From Collimonas pratensis (lineage in GTDB: Bacteria; Pseudomonadota; Gammaproteobacteria; Burkholderiales; Burkholderiaceae_D): a stretch of 64,000 bases of DNA. The position numbers were made by a program, and so were the translations under genes. The DNA is taken from contig NZ_CP013234.1 of NCBI RefSeq assembly GCF_001584185.1, forward strand, positions 4,340,001 to 4,404,000, written 5' to 3'. Under the pieces are notes generated by a model. The model searched no databases. It had not been told where the DNA came from and saw only the letters and a list, made by a program, of their open reading frames with translations. Below, piece after piece: positions 42,719-51,251 of this stretch (its first letter is position 1; every line of letters starts with the position of its first letter).

Positions 42719-43366
42719 TCATCCAAGCGGGGGCGGCATGACATCTCCATGCTCACGCGACAAGTGTCCGACAGCTCCGTAGAGTTCCTTCTTGCCCGAG
42801 GTAACGACGATTACGTTGCACAGCATGAGGCACAGAAGGTTGCGATTGCGCAGCACGTCGATTAGTTTGTCGGATGGATAGCCTCGAAGAGCATGGGCTA
42901 CTAGGTGGGCACCGCCATGGACAAACGAGTGCATGACCTTCACTGTCTGGTAGAGCCTTCTACCCTCAAGAGCCATGTCTGGAGCGCGGGCTTCAATCGC
43001 ATCCAACATAGAAGGTATGGAAGGGCCTAAGTTGGGCTCCGTCAAGCTCCCGACCGGCACAGGCTCAGTGAACTTGTTCAGCCAGTCTTCAGCCGCCCCA
43101 ATCTGCACCCACGCAGCGCGGACAGTTGTCTCGAAGTGCAGTCGGACCAACGCTAGGGCCGTCCCGTGGTGACCTGCCCCCATAAGTACGCGCTGACTAA
43201 TGGCGTGTTCGAGCGCCGCTCGGCAGAACCCCATGGTGATGACATGACGGGCTGACGAGACGTTCCAACCGTCACGAAGCAGCAACTCGACATCTCGATC
43301 AAGCGCTGCACATCCGTCAAGAAATCGACCGAGCCGTGCGTGATTGGCTAGCTCCTGTTGTTCCAT
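42719..43366 (-). CDS. Uncharacterised helical protein
   Basis: A 215-residue, mostly helical soluble protein. Landmark segments are FCRAALEHAISQRVLM, LVRLHFETTVRAAWVQ and MHSFVHGGAHLVAHAL. The pattern (an acidic R-x-x-x-E in the first helices and S-F-V-H-G-G later) recalls HEPN-like or DUF5677-like proteins that occur alone in islands, but I cannot assign it. Start 43366 is the first ATG; the region upstream (43367-43516) is non-coding. Confidence 0.6.
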   Translation of the reverse strand: MEQQELANHARLGRFLDGCAALDRDVELLLRDGWNVSSARHVITMGFCRAALEHAISQRVLMGAGHHGTALALVRLHFETTVRAAWVQIGAAEDWLNKFTEPVPVGSLTEPNLGPSIPSMLDAIEARAPDMALEGRRLYQTVKVMHSFVHGGAHLVAHALRGYPSDKLIDVLRNRNLLCLMLCNVIVVTSGKKELYGAVGHLSREHGDVMPPPLG

Positions 43367-43516
43367 TACCCCCCCCTCGAGCGGAATTGCGACATGTACT
43401 ATCTGAATGCTTTGAGTGACTGCTTCTGGCCGTTTTGAGCACGTCGCTTTTTCTGTTGTCCCATTGAAGGGGCGGTAACTAGTCTTAGCGTTGCCTGGAC
43501 CAGTAATGACGCCCGG

Positions 43517-44353
43517 TCAAACATGCAGGGTCGCGGAGCGAAGCGTTACGGCGAGGTCGTACTCCATCAGGCGGACATTCGGAACCTGCGTTGCCGCGTA
43601 ACGCAGTTTCTTGCCGATGTCCGACGCAATGATGATGCCATACACATTCTTGTCGCCCGCTAGGTGCTCTTTGACCCAGCCCATATACCGAAGGATTTGT
43701 CCCAGAGCCGCGTCTGGTCCGCGGCCCACTTTCAGTTCGAGTACGTAGAAGTCGCCGTTGCCAGTCGCCAAAATGTCGATGGGACCAACGTCGGTCTGAA
43801 ATTCCACGCCATCACGATCGTCCGTGCGGTATAGCGCAAGCGGCGCATCGTGACCAAGTAGTTTCGGAAGCTTCTTGGCGAGGTAGTCGCGAAGGTGCGC
43901 CTCTAGAGCGAACATGCTGTACGACTCATCGGTTGCCTCTACGACTTCGGCGATCTGCGCTGGATTGTCGCCCACGCCGTCCGCAAGGCGGACGATCAGT
44001 GCGCCGTCGGCAGAATGCGCGATTTCCCACACGCCGTGTTTCTCAGGCTGGTACCAAACAACCCGTCCGCGCCCAGTGCTGAACAAGTAATCGTAGGCTG
44101 TGTCGGTGAGCCGTGGTTTCTTGTTGTCGCTGTAATGGATACGCGATGGATGATTCACCGCCCCCGAGATAATGCTGCATGTCATTGAACTGTCGTTTAT
44201 GCCATCGCCGTACATCGACCTCACTTTTGCTTTAATTGCTTGATACGTACATTCGCCATTCAATTGCTGGACCGCTTCTTTAACCATTTGCCATACCGGC
44301 GGGCGGTTACCGTTATTCACTATTTGCACTCCTTGTTCGTATTCTAGGTCCAT
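43517..44353 (-). CDS. Putative PD-(D/E)xK nuclease, NucS/DUF91-like, with N-terminal winged-helix-like domain
   Basis: A 278-residue protein. The C-terminal 130 residues match the NucS-type endonuclease fold: ALEAHLRDYLAKKLPKLLG (149-167), then D193 in VGPIDILA, E206/K208 in FYVLELKVGR and GQILRYMGWVKEHL (218-231). These give the D...ExK active site. The N-terminal 90 residues (VKEAVQQLNGECTYQAIKAK, LTDTAYDYLF) look like a small DNA-binding winged helix, a common partner in restriction-like or defence proteins. There is no methylase beside it. Its place in the accessory slot of a P2-like prophage fits an anti-phage role, which is inferred. Confidence 0.75.
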   Translation of the reverse strand: MDLEYEQGVQIVNNGNRPPVWQMVKEAVQQLNGECTYQAIKAKVRSMYGDGINDSSMTCSIISGAVNHPSRIHYSDNKKPRLTDTAYDYLFSTGRGRVVWYQPEKHGVWEIAHSADGALIVRLADGVGDNPAQIAEVVEATDESYSMFALEAHLRDYLAKKLPKLLGHDAPLALYRTDDRDGVEFQTDVGPIDILATGNGDFYVLELKVGRGPDAALGQILRYMGWVKEHLAGDKNVYGIIIASDIGKKLRYAATQVPNVRLMEYDLAVTLRSATLHV

Positions 44354-44532
44354 CTAGCGGACCAGGCTGTAAAGGGTAGGCGTACGGGGCTCAAGCGGTA
44401 ACATATAACGATGACGATCAGATGTCCGCTTTGGGCTGAGTTTGTTAGCGATTGCTCCTGGCCGATTGCAGGCAATCGTGAATGCCCCTAACTGGGAGGA
44501 TGGTGCAATTCTGGTGTTTCGCCCCCATTCGA

Positions 44533-44950
44533 TTACAGGCTGTTGCGATAGATAACTACGTCAGTCGTGGCGCACGCGAGCGAGGCCGCGATTCCGTGCC
44601 CCAGTATGGGCGTAATCCAGGTCGATCCAAAAAACACTCCTGATACGTTCCGTTCGCTCGCTTTGCAAGAGCGCCGACTACATAAAAATGCTCGTCTAAT
44701 CTGCAGTACGATTCTGGCATTATTCTCACTACCGTTGGGTCTTGGAATAACGGCCAAGTACCAGTCATGAGTGCCGCCATGAATGCCGCCGACTGCAATC
44801 GGAAGGCGCGCTTTAGTCTGCGAGCACCGCCTGACTGCTGTTCGGTGGCAAGCCGAAGTATTGCCGGCTTGATAGCATCAAATAGATTCGATGGAACTAA
44901 TACATTGCCAAACACCAGCTGGCCGATGACAGCCGCGTCTTTTCTGTTCC
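44533..44950 (-). pseudogene. Possible frameshifted gene downstream of the repressor
   Basis: Two leftward open frames abut at a run of six A at 44629-44634. One reads AILRLATEQQSGGARRLKRA and MPESYCRLDEHFYVVGALAK; the other continues in a -1/+1 frame as STWITPILGHGIAASLACAT to 44533. A one-base indel in the homopolymer would join them into one protein of about 135 residues. Without a recognised family this is tentative. The rest of the gap 44354-44532 shows nothing. Confidence 0.25.
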
Positions 44951-44961
44951 AAGCACAGAAT

Positions 44962-45441
44962 CTATTCGTCCAAATTTTTTTTCGGTTTTTTTGTCTTTTT
45001 CCCGCCGCCCACATTGATCGTTTGCGGAGCAGTGATGTCGCCGACAATATGTTGACCTACCTCGCCATGGAACTGCACGCTCCCCACACGGGGAACGGCG
45101 GTATTTCTCTGTGCGGCGTTCTGCGTTTCCCCAACGACATCAAGCATGCCCAGCATATTAGCTTTCCCGCGTATGTCCAGACTGCGATAACCAGCCAGTA
45201 ATTCTTTTTCGTCTGGCGACATGGCGCTATTGGAGCGCTGCCCGGTCAGAACATACTGTACGTCGCCACCAACAGCAGCAAATGCAGACAGAGCGTCGCC
45301 ACCAGGTACTGCCTGCGCACGTTCATATTTGCTCGACATCTCTCGCCGAACGCCCATACGCTCAGCCATTTCTTGCTGGGTAAATCCTAAACGATCCCGT
45401 TCTTCACGTAGACGGTCACCACAATTCGCGTTAAAAGACAC
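44962..45441 (-). CDS. Phage repressor, HTH_XRE family
   Basis: A 159-residue repressor with an N-terminal helix-turn-helix (DRLREERDRLGFTQQEMAER, about 9-28, then MGVRREMSSKYE) and a flexible C-terminal tail with GDITAPQTINVGG, a strand common in repressors of betaproteobacterial P2-like phages. The GTG at 45441 is chosen because AAGGA lies seven bases upstream; the ATG 11 codons earlier has none. It would keep the lysogenic state by blocking the rightward promoter at 45451-45479. Confidence 0.88.
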   Translation of the reverse strand: MSFNANCGDRLREERDRLGFTQQEMAERMGVRREMSSKYERAQAVPGGDALSAFAAVGGDVQYVLTGQRSNSAMSPDEKELLAGYRSLDIRGKANMLGMLDVVGETQNAAQRNTAVPRVGSVQFHGEVGQHIVGDITAPQTINVGGGKKTKKPKKNLDE

Positions 45442-45450
45442 TATATTTCC

Positions 45451-45479
45451 TTGACGATGTGCATTAAAATACACATAAT
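45451..45479 (+). promoter_or_regulatory. Rightward early promoter with palindromic operator
   Basis: A -35 TTGACG and a -10 CATAAT are separated by 17 bases. The spacer holds the inverted repeat ATGTG-N10-CACAT (45457-45476), placed where a bound repressor would cover RNA polymerase. The repressor gene starts divergently 10 bases to the left. Confidence 0.7.
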
Positions 45480-45513
45480 TACACTATTCTTAGTTACTAC
45501 ACATCATATCACC

Positions 45514-45711
45514 ATGAAAATATTGCCAAAAGCCAGACGTTTGCCTAATGGAACTATTTGCCACACTCACAGTGTGCGTTTAACGTCCGGCGAAATGGCT
45601 GAGGTCAAGCATTACGCTATGAACGAGGATGAATCACTCACCTGGTTCCTTCATGAAATGGTTGTGCGTGGCTTGGAAGATTACAAACGCGAACTTTCCA
45701 CCTATCAGTGA
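45514..45711 (+). CDS. Small early regulatory protein
   Basis: A 65-residue protein, MKILPKARRLPNGTICHTHS then VRLTSGEMAEVKHYAMNEDE. The order of a strand-like segment and two helices resembles ribbon-helix-helix or Cox/Cro-like small proteins. It is the first gene of the rightward early operon, facing the repressor, which is where P2 has cox. Identity not proven. Its TGA overlaps the next ATG. Confidence 0.65.
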   Translation: MKILPKARRLPNGTICHTHSVRLTSGEMAEVKHYAMNEDESLTWFLHEMVVRGLEDYKRELSTYQ

Positions 45712-45974
45712 TGGATTCCCCAATGAGAGTCATCAGCATTCCCTGCCCACATTGCCACCATCGTGTGCGTGCCGCCAAGAGCCGCACCATGTCGGACATG
45801 ATGAAAGAGATCACCTACATGTGCCAGAACCCGGAATGCGGGCACGTTTTCGTCGCAAGCCTAGAAGTCCTGCGCACCTTGTCGATGTCGGCTATGCCGA
45901 ACCCTGATGTACGTATCCATGTGTCGCAGCATGTCCGCAATGCCTGCGCCACTCAGTTGGCGCTGACCCTGTGA
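45711..45974 (+). CDS. ogr: Ogr/Delta-type late gene activator
   Basis: An 87-residue zinc-binding transcription activator of P2 late promoters. It has the Ogr core: CPHCHHRVRAAKSRTMSDMM, then YMCQNPECGHVF with four cysteines, and SLEVLRTLS. The ATG at 45711 is coupled to the previous stop (TGATG); an ATG at 45723 giving MRVISIPCPHC would match the usual Ogr start. It sits in the early operon and not after D as in P2, as in other betaproteobacterial P2 relatives. Confidence 0.9.
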   Translation: MDSPMRVISIPCPHCHHRVRAAKSRTMSDMMKEITYMCQNPECGHVFVASLEVLRTLSMSAMPNPDVRIHVSQHVRNACATQLALTL

Positions 45975-46104
45975 GCCACCCATGATGACACCTCGCAACC
46001 TAGCGCCGCCGTAATCCCCCGCTAGTTCCTTCCCTCCCCCGTTGTTGCCTGCAACGTCTGTTTTCAGACGTGCGGGATTCGCTCACCCTGAAGAAAGGTA
46101 AATC

Positions 46105-46323
46105 ATGTCGAAACGCATGTATTTGGACCAACTGAAGCAGATCACTGTGAAACCAGTAAAAGCGCGTCGCCATCCAGACGCATTTATCGGAATCTACTCC
46201 ACCCAGGAAATCGTGTTCCATTTCGAGGATGGCAGCAATCAAGAGTTGACGCTCGGTCTGGAAGCTGGCGTGCACGCTCTCGCCCTGGGCGACCTGGTCA
46301 CAAACACACAGGTGACAGTATGA
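46105..46323 (+). CDS. Small phage protein, early operon
   Basis: A 72-residue protein (MSKRMYLDQLKQITVKPVKA; FIGIYSTQEIVFHFEDG). Good ribosome binding site AGAAAGG. No family recognised. Its TGA overlaps the ATG of the next 35-codon gene. Confidence 0.7.
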   Translation: MSKRMYLDQLKQITVKPVKARRHPDAFIGIYSTQEIVFHFEDGSNQELTLGLEAGVHALALGDLVTNTQVTV

Positions 46324-46427
46324 AAAAATTCAAACAATTTTTGTTCGATTTCTTTGTGATGACACTCGGCTGCCTCCTGATTATGGCCGCTCCCCTGTTG
46401 CAAGCCATTGGCGTCATCGGGGGGTAA
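46320..46427 (+). CDS. Very small membrane protein (35 aa)
   Basis: Reads MKKFKQFLFDFFVMTLGCLL and then IMAAPLLQAIGVIGG: a basic start followed by one hydrophobic helix. It begins by ATGA overlap with the preceding gene and ends three bases before the next one, so it sits in a fully packed operon. Function unknown. Confidence 0.6.
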   Translation: MKKFKQFLFDFFVMTLGCLLIMAAPLLQAIGVIGG

Positions 46428-46430
46428 ACC

Positions 46431-46769
46431 ATGGCGATCCATTCCCAACAGGCCCAGCAGGACATTGCGCACATCCATCTCGAACACGCCTACATCATGC
46501 TGGCCGGTGACAAGGAAAGCTGGCGCGCATCGCTCTGGAACAATCTGACGCCACGTGTGCGAAAAATGATCGTGTGGATGGCCGGTCTGGATGGCAGCAA
46601 AGCCGAAGTGCCGTTTAAGTCGTTGACAGCACTGGAGCGGGGCAAGATCCATTGCACAACCCGCCGACTGATGAAAGATTTACCTATCATCCTGCGTTGC
46701 GCTCAAGGCGGCGAAATGTCTCACCAGTTCGCCGAAGCCGGCCACGCATCGGACGGTATTGCCGCATGA
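46431..46769 (+). CDS. Phage early protein of unknown function
   Basis: A 112-residue helical protein with a repeated tryptophan pattern (DKESWRASLWNNLTPRVRKM, MIVWMAGLDGSKAEVPF). It is always found before the replication gene in related betaproteobacterial phages as far as I recall; no role is known. Its TGA overlaps the start of gene A. Confidence 0.75.
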   Translation: MAIHSQQAQQDIAHIHLEHAYIMLAGDKESWRASLWNNLTPRVRKMIVWMAGLDGSKAEVPFKSLTALERGKIHCTTRRLMKDLPIILRCAQGGEMSHQFAEAGHASDGIAA

Positions 46770-48733
46770 GCTACCGCTTCTATTCCAGCGACGCCATCAC
46801 CAGCCTGCCGAAGCGCATGGGCCGCGTCCTGCGCGATCTGTTCGCCCGCGATGGCATGGACAAGCACGAACACAAGATCGACGTCATCGATGAGATCTGG
46901 TCGGCCGATCACTACCTGCTGCCGCTTGATGCGCCTGATGAGGCGCTATATCGCGCAGCCGACAGCGCCGCCCGCGAGTGCTATCAGTTCTGTGCCGACC
47001 TGCAATCCCTGGATGCGATCCTCTCCGCCATTCGCGATCTCTGTGCGCGCCTGACTGTGGCACCGCCGGCAGGCGAAGAAGAGAACGAGATCATCCGCCG
47101 GGCCTTGGACAAAGCCTGGTGGTTGCGCGGCATTCGCAAGGCGCATGCGCGCCGCTGCGAACATATGGCGATCCGCCTAGGGTTCACCAGCTTCAAGACC
47201 GGCCCCTATGTCAGCAACGAAACCGCCTATCGCCAACAGCGTCGCAATAAGCAGAACGCCAAGCTGCTAGCTTCTATCGAGTTGCAAAACGAAAACGGCC
47301 AGGTCTACAGCCTGGACGCCCTGGCAGCACTCGGCATCGCCAACAAATCCAATCGGCGCGGCGAACTAATGACCCGCATTCGCGGCTTTGAGGAAATCGC
47401 TTTCGACCTGGGCCATGTCGGCTTGTTTGCCACGATCACGGCGCCAAGCAAGTATCACGCGGTACTGAGCAAGAGCGGCGAATCGAATCCCAAATATATC
47501 GAGTTCGGCGAACCCACGCCACGCGATGCCCAGCTATACCTATGCGACGTGTGGAAGCGCATCCGCTCCAAGCTGCACCGCGACGGCATCCATGCCTACG
47601 GTTTCCGCATTGCTGAACCGCATCACGACGGTTGCCCACACTGGCACATGCTGATGTTTATACCGCCTGAGCACCAAGAGCGTTACGAGGCGATCATCAC
47701 CGCTTACGCGCTGATCGAAGACGGCGACGAACGCGGCGCCGACAAGAACCGGGTCAAGCTGGTCCGCATTGAAGCCGGCAAGGGTACTGCCGCTGGCTAC
47801 ATCGCTAAATATATCGCCAAGAACATCGACGGCGAACACGTCGGCGAACACCACATGCGGGAAGACGGCCGCACCTACATTGTCACCGACGACCTGGCCG
47901 GCGACGAAATGCTGACACCGAGCCAGCGCGTGTGCTATTGGGCGCAGACCTGGGGCATTCGCCAGTTTCAGCAGGTCGGCGGTGCGCCTATCGGTCCTTG
48001 GCGCGAATTGCGGCGCGTCAAGAGCGAAAGCATTATCAACGCACCAGAAGCGGTTAAATCGGCCTGGCAGGCTGCCCAGACCATCAAGGCCACGGAAACC
48101 AACATTGTCGACGGCAAGCGCGTGGAGACCGTCAAGACGATCAAGCAAGCCTCCTACAGCGATTACCTGCGGGCGCAAGGCGGCCCCCTGGTCGGTCGTA
48201 AGGGTCTGGTCAAGATCGCCACGCGCAGCACCGTGGTCGAAGGCAAGTACGCGACCTATGAGACGGAAAAGCCGTGCGGGATTTATCACGCATGGAATCC
48301 CCGCGCAGTCTATGAATCGGTCCGTTATCAGTGGACGGTCGTCGGCGCCGCCAAGGCTGTGGCTTTTGACTTTCCTTGGACTGGTGTAAATAACTGTACG
48401 AAAAAATCAAAAAAGAAAATTTCCACTTCGGTTCTATCGCCGGAAGAAATAGCAGCAACAGCAGTTCGGCTTGCTGCTTTCATCGAAAAAAAACCGCAGC
48501 CGACGTACCAGCCTACCGACTGGTCGGCGATTGATAAAAAATCGAAAGACCTAGAACGGGAAACCGACAAATTTGCCACCGCGATGAATGCGCGGTGTGA
48601 AGAGACGCGCGGGCAGGAAGTGGCCGCGTATGAAAAAAACGACATGGCGGCACGCAAGCGCCTTGTCACGACCTGGGCAGCCCTCGGCGCCTGCCCCTAT
48701 CCACGAATTTTTATTACTGAAAGCGACCTATGA
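46766..48733 (+). CDS. A: Replication initiation protein (P2 gpA, HUH endonuclease)
   Basis: A 655-residue rolling-circle initiator. It nicks the phage origin and stays attached to the 5' end. The HUH metal site is in EPHHDGCPHWHMLMF (about residue 283-297) and the nicking tyrosine is in AAGYIAKYIAKNIDG (about 343-357). The N-terminal 150 residues are a helical DNA-binding region. The start is the ATG overlapping the previous stop; longer frames do not carry conserved sequence. The origin in P2 lies inside the A gene; I did not locate it here. Confidence 0.94.
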   Translation: MSYRFYSSDAITSLPKRMGRVLRDLFARDGMDKHEHKIDVIDEIWSADHYLLPLDAPDEALYRAADSAARECYQFCADLQSLDAILSAIRDLCARLTVAPPAGEEENEIIRRALDKAWWLRGIRKAHARRCEHMAIRLGFTSFKTGPYVSNETAYRQQRRNKQNAKLLASIELQNENGQVYSLDALAALGIANKSNRRGELMTRIRGFEEIAFDLGHVGLFATITAPSKYHAVLSKSGESNPKYIEFGEPTPRDAQLYLCDVWKRIRSKLHRDGIHAYGFRIAEPHHDGCPHWHMLMFIPPEHQERYEAIITAYALIEDGDERGADKNRVKLVRIEAGKGTAAGYIAKYIAKNIDGEHVGEHHMREDGRTYIVTDDLAGDEMLTPSQRVCYWAQTWGIRQFQQVGGAPIGPWRELRRVKSESIINAPEAVKSAWQAAQTIKATETNIVDGKRVETVKTIKQASYSDYLRAQGGPLVGRKGLVKIATRSTVVEGKYATYETEKPCGIYHAWNPRAVYESVRYQWTVVGAAKAVAFDFPWTGVNNCTKKSKKKISTSVLSPEEIAATAVRLAAFIEKKPQPTYQPTDWSAIDKKSKDLERETDKFATAMNARCEETRGQEVAAYEKNDMAARKRLVTTWAALGACPYPRIFITESDL

Positions 48734-48918
48734 AAACCATGATGTACGTGTGCCTCAATTCGCTTATCGCATTCGCCCTAGTGGGCATCTCCGAGATCAT
48801 CGAGCCGACATTGATACTCCGCAAGATCCGCTACCACGGCGTGTTGGCATTCCTCATAGCTCTGCTCATTCTCGCCGCTCTGCTGGTCGGCCTGCTCCTG
48901 GGGGCTTTTCATGAATAA
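48730..48918 (+). CDS. Small membrane protein
   Basis: A 62-residue protein with two hydrophobic helices (MMYVCLNSLIAFALVGIS and GVLAFLIALLILAALLVGLL) joined by a charged loop. Coupled to gene A by ATGA and to the next gene by an 8-bp overlap. Unknown role. Confidence 0.65.
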   Translation: MKTMMYVCLNSLIAFALVGISEIIEPTLILRKIRYHGVLAFLIALLILAALLVGLLLGAFHE

Positions 48919-49198
48919 GGCTACCCAACCTATCACCGTCAAAGTGCGCGACCGCGTGACGTTTGACACCGACGAAGGCATCCAGGCCGGCTACGTCAAC
49001 GACCTGCGGCGAGATGTCGGCAATGGTGAGCTGCATGCCTGGGTCGAACTCGATCATCAGTGGCCGGGCATGTTCCGAGCTGTTCCAGTCTCCGACATCC
49101 TGACTTCCGATCATATCGGGCCACCTTCAGCAATTCACTTCTGCGTCAACTGGGCAACACGCGTGCTCGTCACCGATGAACCAGCGATGTGCGGATGA
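48911..49198 (+). CDS. Phage protein of unknown function
   Basis: A 95-residue protein with a small beta-barrel-like first part (ITVKVRDRVTFDTDEGIQAG, YVNDLRRDVGNGELHAW), reminiscent of SH3-like folds. Overlapped at both ends. Not recognised. Confidence 0.65.
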   Translation: MNKATQPITVKVRDRVTFDTDEGIQAGYVNDLRRDVGNGELHAWVELDHQWPGMFRAVPVSDILTSDHIGPPSAIHFCVNWATRVLVTDEPAMCG

Positions 49199-50121
49199 GA
49201 GCCTACTACAACGAGTATGACAAAGGTGCAGCCCAATGGCTGCGCAATTTAATCGCCGCCGGACACATTGCTGCCGGTGACGTAGATGAAAGAGATATAA
49301 GAGATGTTCGACCAAACGACATTCACGGATACACGCAATGCCACTTCTTCGCCGGCGTCGGCGTATGGTCCTATGCACTTCGACGCGCTGGATGGTCTGA
49401 CGATCGACCTGTTTGGACCGGTTCCTGTCCGTGCCAACCTTTCAGCACGGCAGGCAAAGGAACTGGATTTGATGACGAGCGCCACCTTTGGCCTGCCTTT
49501 TACCATCTCATCAGCGAGCACAAAAACTGGTGTAAGCGACAGAAGCGACCAGCTCCAACAATTTTTGGAGAGCAGGTTGCGAGCAAACACGCAGATGCTT
49601 GGATCGACCTTGTACAAGCTGACTTGGAAGCGCTGGGTTACCCCTTCGGGGCGATCCCGTTTCCGTCTGCGGGCGTCGGCGCTCCCCACATCCGCGACCG
49701 CATTTACTGGGTGGGTAACTCCGACGGTGCGGGACCACAAAGACACGCCTGGAATGGTGGCTCAACGCGATGGAAAGGATCGAGTAGATCAATTACCACG
49801 ACAAGCCTATCTGGCCGGATGGCCAACGTGTACGACCAGCGACACCACAGGCGCAGAGAGTTTGGAGGCGAAGGTAGCGAGAGGTGCGGGAGGATTCATG
49901 CTGCGGGATATGGCAATGATGTTGGGCTCCCCGGCCCGACTAACGGCTTCTGGAGAGCTGCTGACTGGCTCGGATGTCGGGACGAAAAATTCCGGCCAGT
50001 TGAACCCGGCACATTCCCGCTGGCTCATGGGGCTACCGCCCGAGTGGGACGACTGCGCGCCTACGGCAACGCGATCAACGCGGAAGCCGCCACAGCCTTC
50101 ATTGAAACGGTAATGGGATGA
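49195..50121 (+). CDS. dcm: C5-cytosine DNA methyltransferase
   Basis: A 308-residue methyltransferase. The SAM motif is [17 protein letters not shown] and the catalytic cysteine is in GSCPCQPFS; motif VI appears as FGEQVAS and motif VIII as IRDRIYWVG; the end [12 protein letters not shown] and [13 protein letters not shown] is standard. The target-recognition part between 180 and 240 is short. It probably protects phage DNA from host restriction. The ATG at 49195 overlaps the previous stop. From 49304 on the same DNA carries a second long open frame that also looks coding. Confidence 0.92.
   Translation: MRAYYNEYDKGAAQWLRNLIAAGHIAAGDVDERDIRDVRPNDIHGYTQCHFFAGVGVWSYALRRAGWSDDRPVWTGSCPCQPFSTAGKGTGFDDERHLWPAFYHLISEHKNWCKRQKRPAPTIFGEQVASKHADAWIDLVQADLEALGYPFGAIPFPSAGVGAPHIRDRIYWVGNSDGAGPQRHAWNGGSTRWKGSSRSITTTSLSGRMANVYDQRHHRRREFGGEGSERCGRIHAAGYGNDVGLPGPTNGFWRAADWLGCRDEKFRPVEPGTFPLAHGATARVGRLRAYGNAINAEAATAFIETVMG
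49304..50113 (+). CDS. Overlapping-frame phage protein inside dcm
   Basis: A 269-residue frame in the +1 register of dcm. It reads [69 protein letters not shown] and [21 protein letters not shown] know these segments as a recurrent family in phage genomes, usually beside or over a cytosine methyltransferase, so the frame is probably translated and not a shadow. It starts ATG 49304, after AGAGATATAAGAG. Function unknown; WP(T/C)P-x-x-D repeats suggest a DNA-associated role. Confidence 0.65.
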   Translation: MFDQTTFTDTRNATSSPASAYGPMHFDALDGLTIDLFGPVPVRANLSARQAKELDLMTSATFGLPFTISSASTKTGVSDRSDQLQQFLESRLRANTQMLGSTLYKLTWKRWVTPSGRSRFRLRASALPTSATAFTGWVTPTVRDHKDTPGMVAQRDGKDRVDQLPRQAYLAGWPTCTTSDTTGAESLEAKVARGAGGFMLRDMAMMLGSPARLTASGELLTGSDVGTKNSGQLNPAHSRWLMGLPPEWDDCAPTATRSTRKPPQPSLKR

Positions 50122-50360
50122 CTATGAAAGCAACTTTATTTCTTGGAATGAAATACGAACGGCTGATACTTACCTTGCAAGAAGTATGTGAAGAGATCGG
50201 CATAGTAACGGGTACGGCCCACAATATGCTATCAGCTGGAACGTTTCCAATTCCAACACGAAAAGAAGGCAGAAACCGAGTGGCGGATGTCAGAGATGTG
50301 GGGGCCTACTTGGATAAAAGGCGGGAGGAAGCAAAGACCGCGCATGCTTCATGCATCTAA
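50118..50360 (+). CDS. Small winged-helix/excisionase-like protein
   Basis: An 80-residue protein with a helix-turn-helix of the MerR/AlpA/Cox type: LTLQEVCEEIGIVTGTAHNM, then FPIPTRKEGRNRVADVRDVG. It would bind DNA and could be an excision director or regulator. The ATG overlaps the dcm stop (ATGA); ATG 50124 is an alternative. It is the last gene of the early operon. Confidence 0.72.
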   Translation: MTMKATLFLGMKYERLILTLQEVCEEIGIVTGTAHNMLSAGTFPIPTRKEGRNRVADVRDVGAYLDKRREEAKTAHASCI

Positions 50361-50374
50361 CATCACACGTTAAT

Positions 50375-50399
50375 AGACGCCTTTCGGCGTCTTTTTTTT
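50375..50399 (+). terminator. Intrinsic terminator of the early operon
   Basis: Stem AGACGCC/GGCGTCT with loop TTTC, followed by a run of T to 50399. It follows the last rightward gene by 15 bases. Confidence 0.9.
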
Positions 50400-50431
50400 G
50401 TCGCATTAAAACAGAGGCAGAGGCAGGCCTA

Positions 50432-51055
50432 TCAATCGTAAAACGAGGCCGGTTTTCGAAGGCAATCTTCATCAGCTGCGTTGAATTGTTCATGCATCGC
50501 GTAACTGCTTAAATCACCATCCATGAGCATTTCAAAACAATATTCCGTTCGATGTCGCGTTGTCGGATCAATGACATCATCGTAGTCAACCCATCCCCAC
50601 ACATAGACAAATCTCAATCGCCGAGCGACAAGAGAGAGTATCGGGTTAGGAATATCAACATGTCGCGAGTGGACTGTGCCACCAGGTCCAATGTGTGCCG
50701 CGGCTGGCGGCAAATGCGATTCAGGAAAAGCAAAATCCTGCGGTAATTTCTCATCGAACACATCCCAATGTATGTTCATACGAAGATTTTTGGTTGGGGT
50801 CTGCCCCGCATTTTCCAGTAACACCGTGATACGGCAATTGTTGTCGAGGCCGATATCCGGCGCATTCACAGGTTGCTGGTTGACTTCACAAGCCCAAACG
50901 TAGGCTCGTAACTCTCGATGTGACACATTTCGAGCATCTTGAACCAAGCTGCCCGTCGCGCTCCAGAGCTTATATGTAGCGTAGGCCAGACCCGTCGTTA
51001 CGATCGCAAGAAAGAGAGTTGAATATGCGGTGACTGCTTCAGTGATATTGAACAT
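50432..51055 (-). CDS. Membrane-anchored protein of unknown function (moron)
   Basis: A 207-residue protein with one N-terminal transmembrane helix (STLFLAIVTTGLAYATYKLW, 12-31) and a beta-rich domain (RELRAYVWACEVN, CRITVLLENAGQTPTKNLRM, FVYVWGWVDYDD, HRTEYCFEML). Proteins of this plan are common single genes in prophages and islands, with no known role. It lies between the terminator and attR and is transcribed leftward, apart from the lytic genes. Confidence 0.7.
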   Translation of the reverse strand: MFNITEAVTAYSTLFLAIVTTGLAYATYKLWSATGSLVQDARNVSHRELRAYVWACEVNQQPVNAPDIGLDNNCRITVLLENAGQTPTKNLRMNIHWDVFDEKLPQDFAFPESHLPPAAAHIGPGGTVHSRHVDIPNPILSLVARRLRFVYVWGWVDYDDVIDPTTRHRTEYCFEMLMDGDLSSYAMHEQFNAADEDCLRKPASFYD

Positions 51056-51185
51056 GGACCCTCGCGTAGGAACAAGAACGTATTCTTCGCGGAGTGTCGC
51101 ATTTTTTCCCCATGTGGGGTATCTACTATCCTCGGGCTTTTGGCTCCTAATGTATTAATTTCTTAGATGAGAAAATAAAACAGAC

Positions 51186-51202
51186 TGGACAAAAACTGGA
51201 CA
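51186..51202. other. Candidate integrase arm site, right
   Basis: TGGACAAAAACTGGACA, one mismatch from the copy at 9689-9705, 49 bp inside attR. The stretch 51056-51251 shows no gene. Confidence 0.45.
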
Positions 51203-51251
51203 AATTAGCTAAAACCCACGGCACTTCCTCTATGAGGACATACTTAATTCG

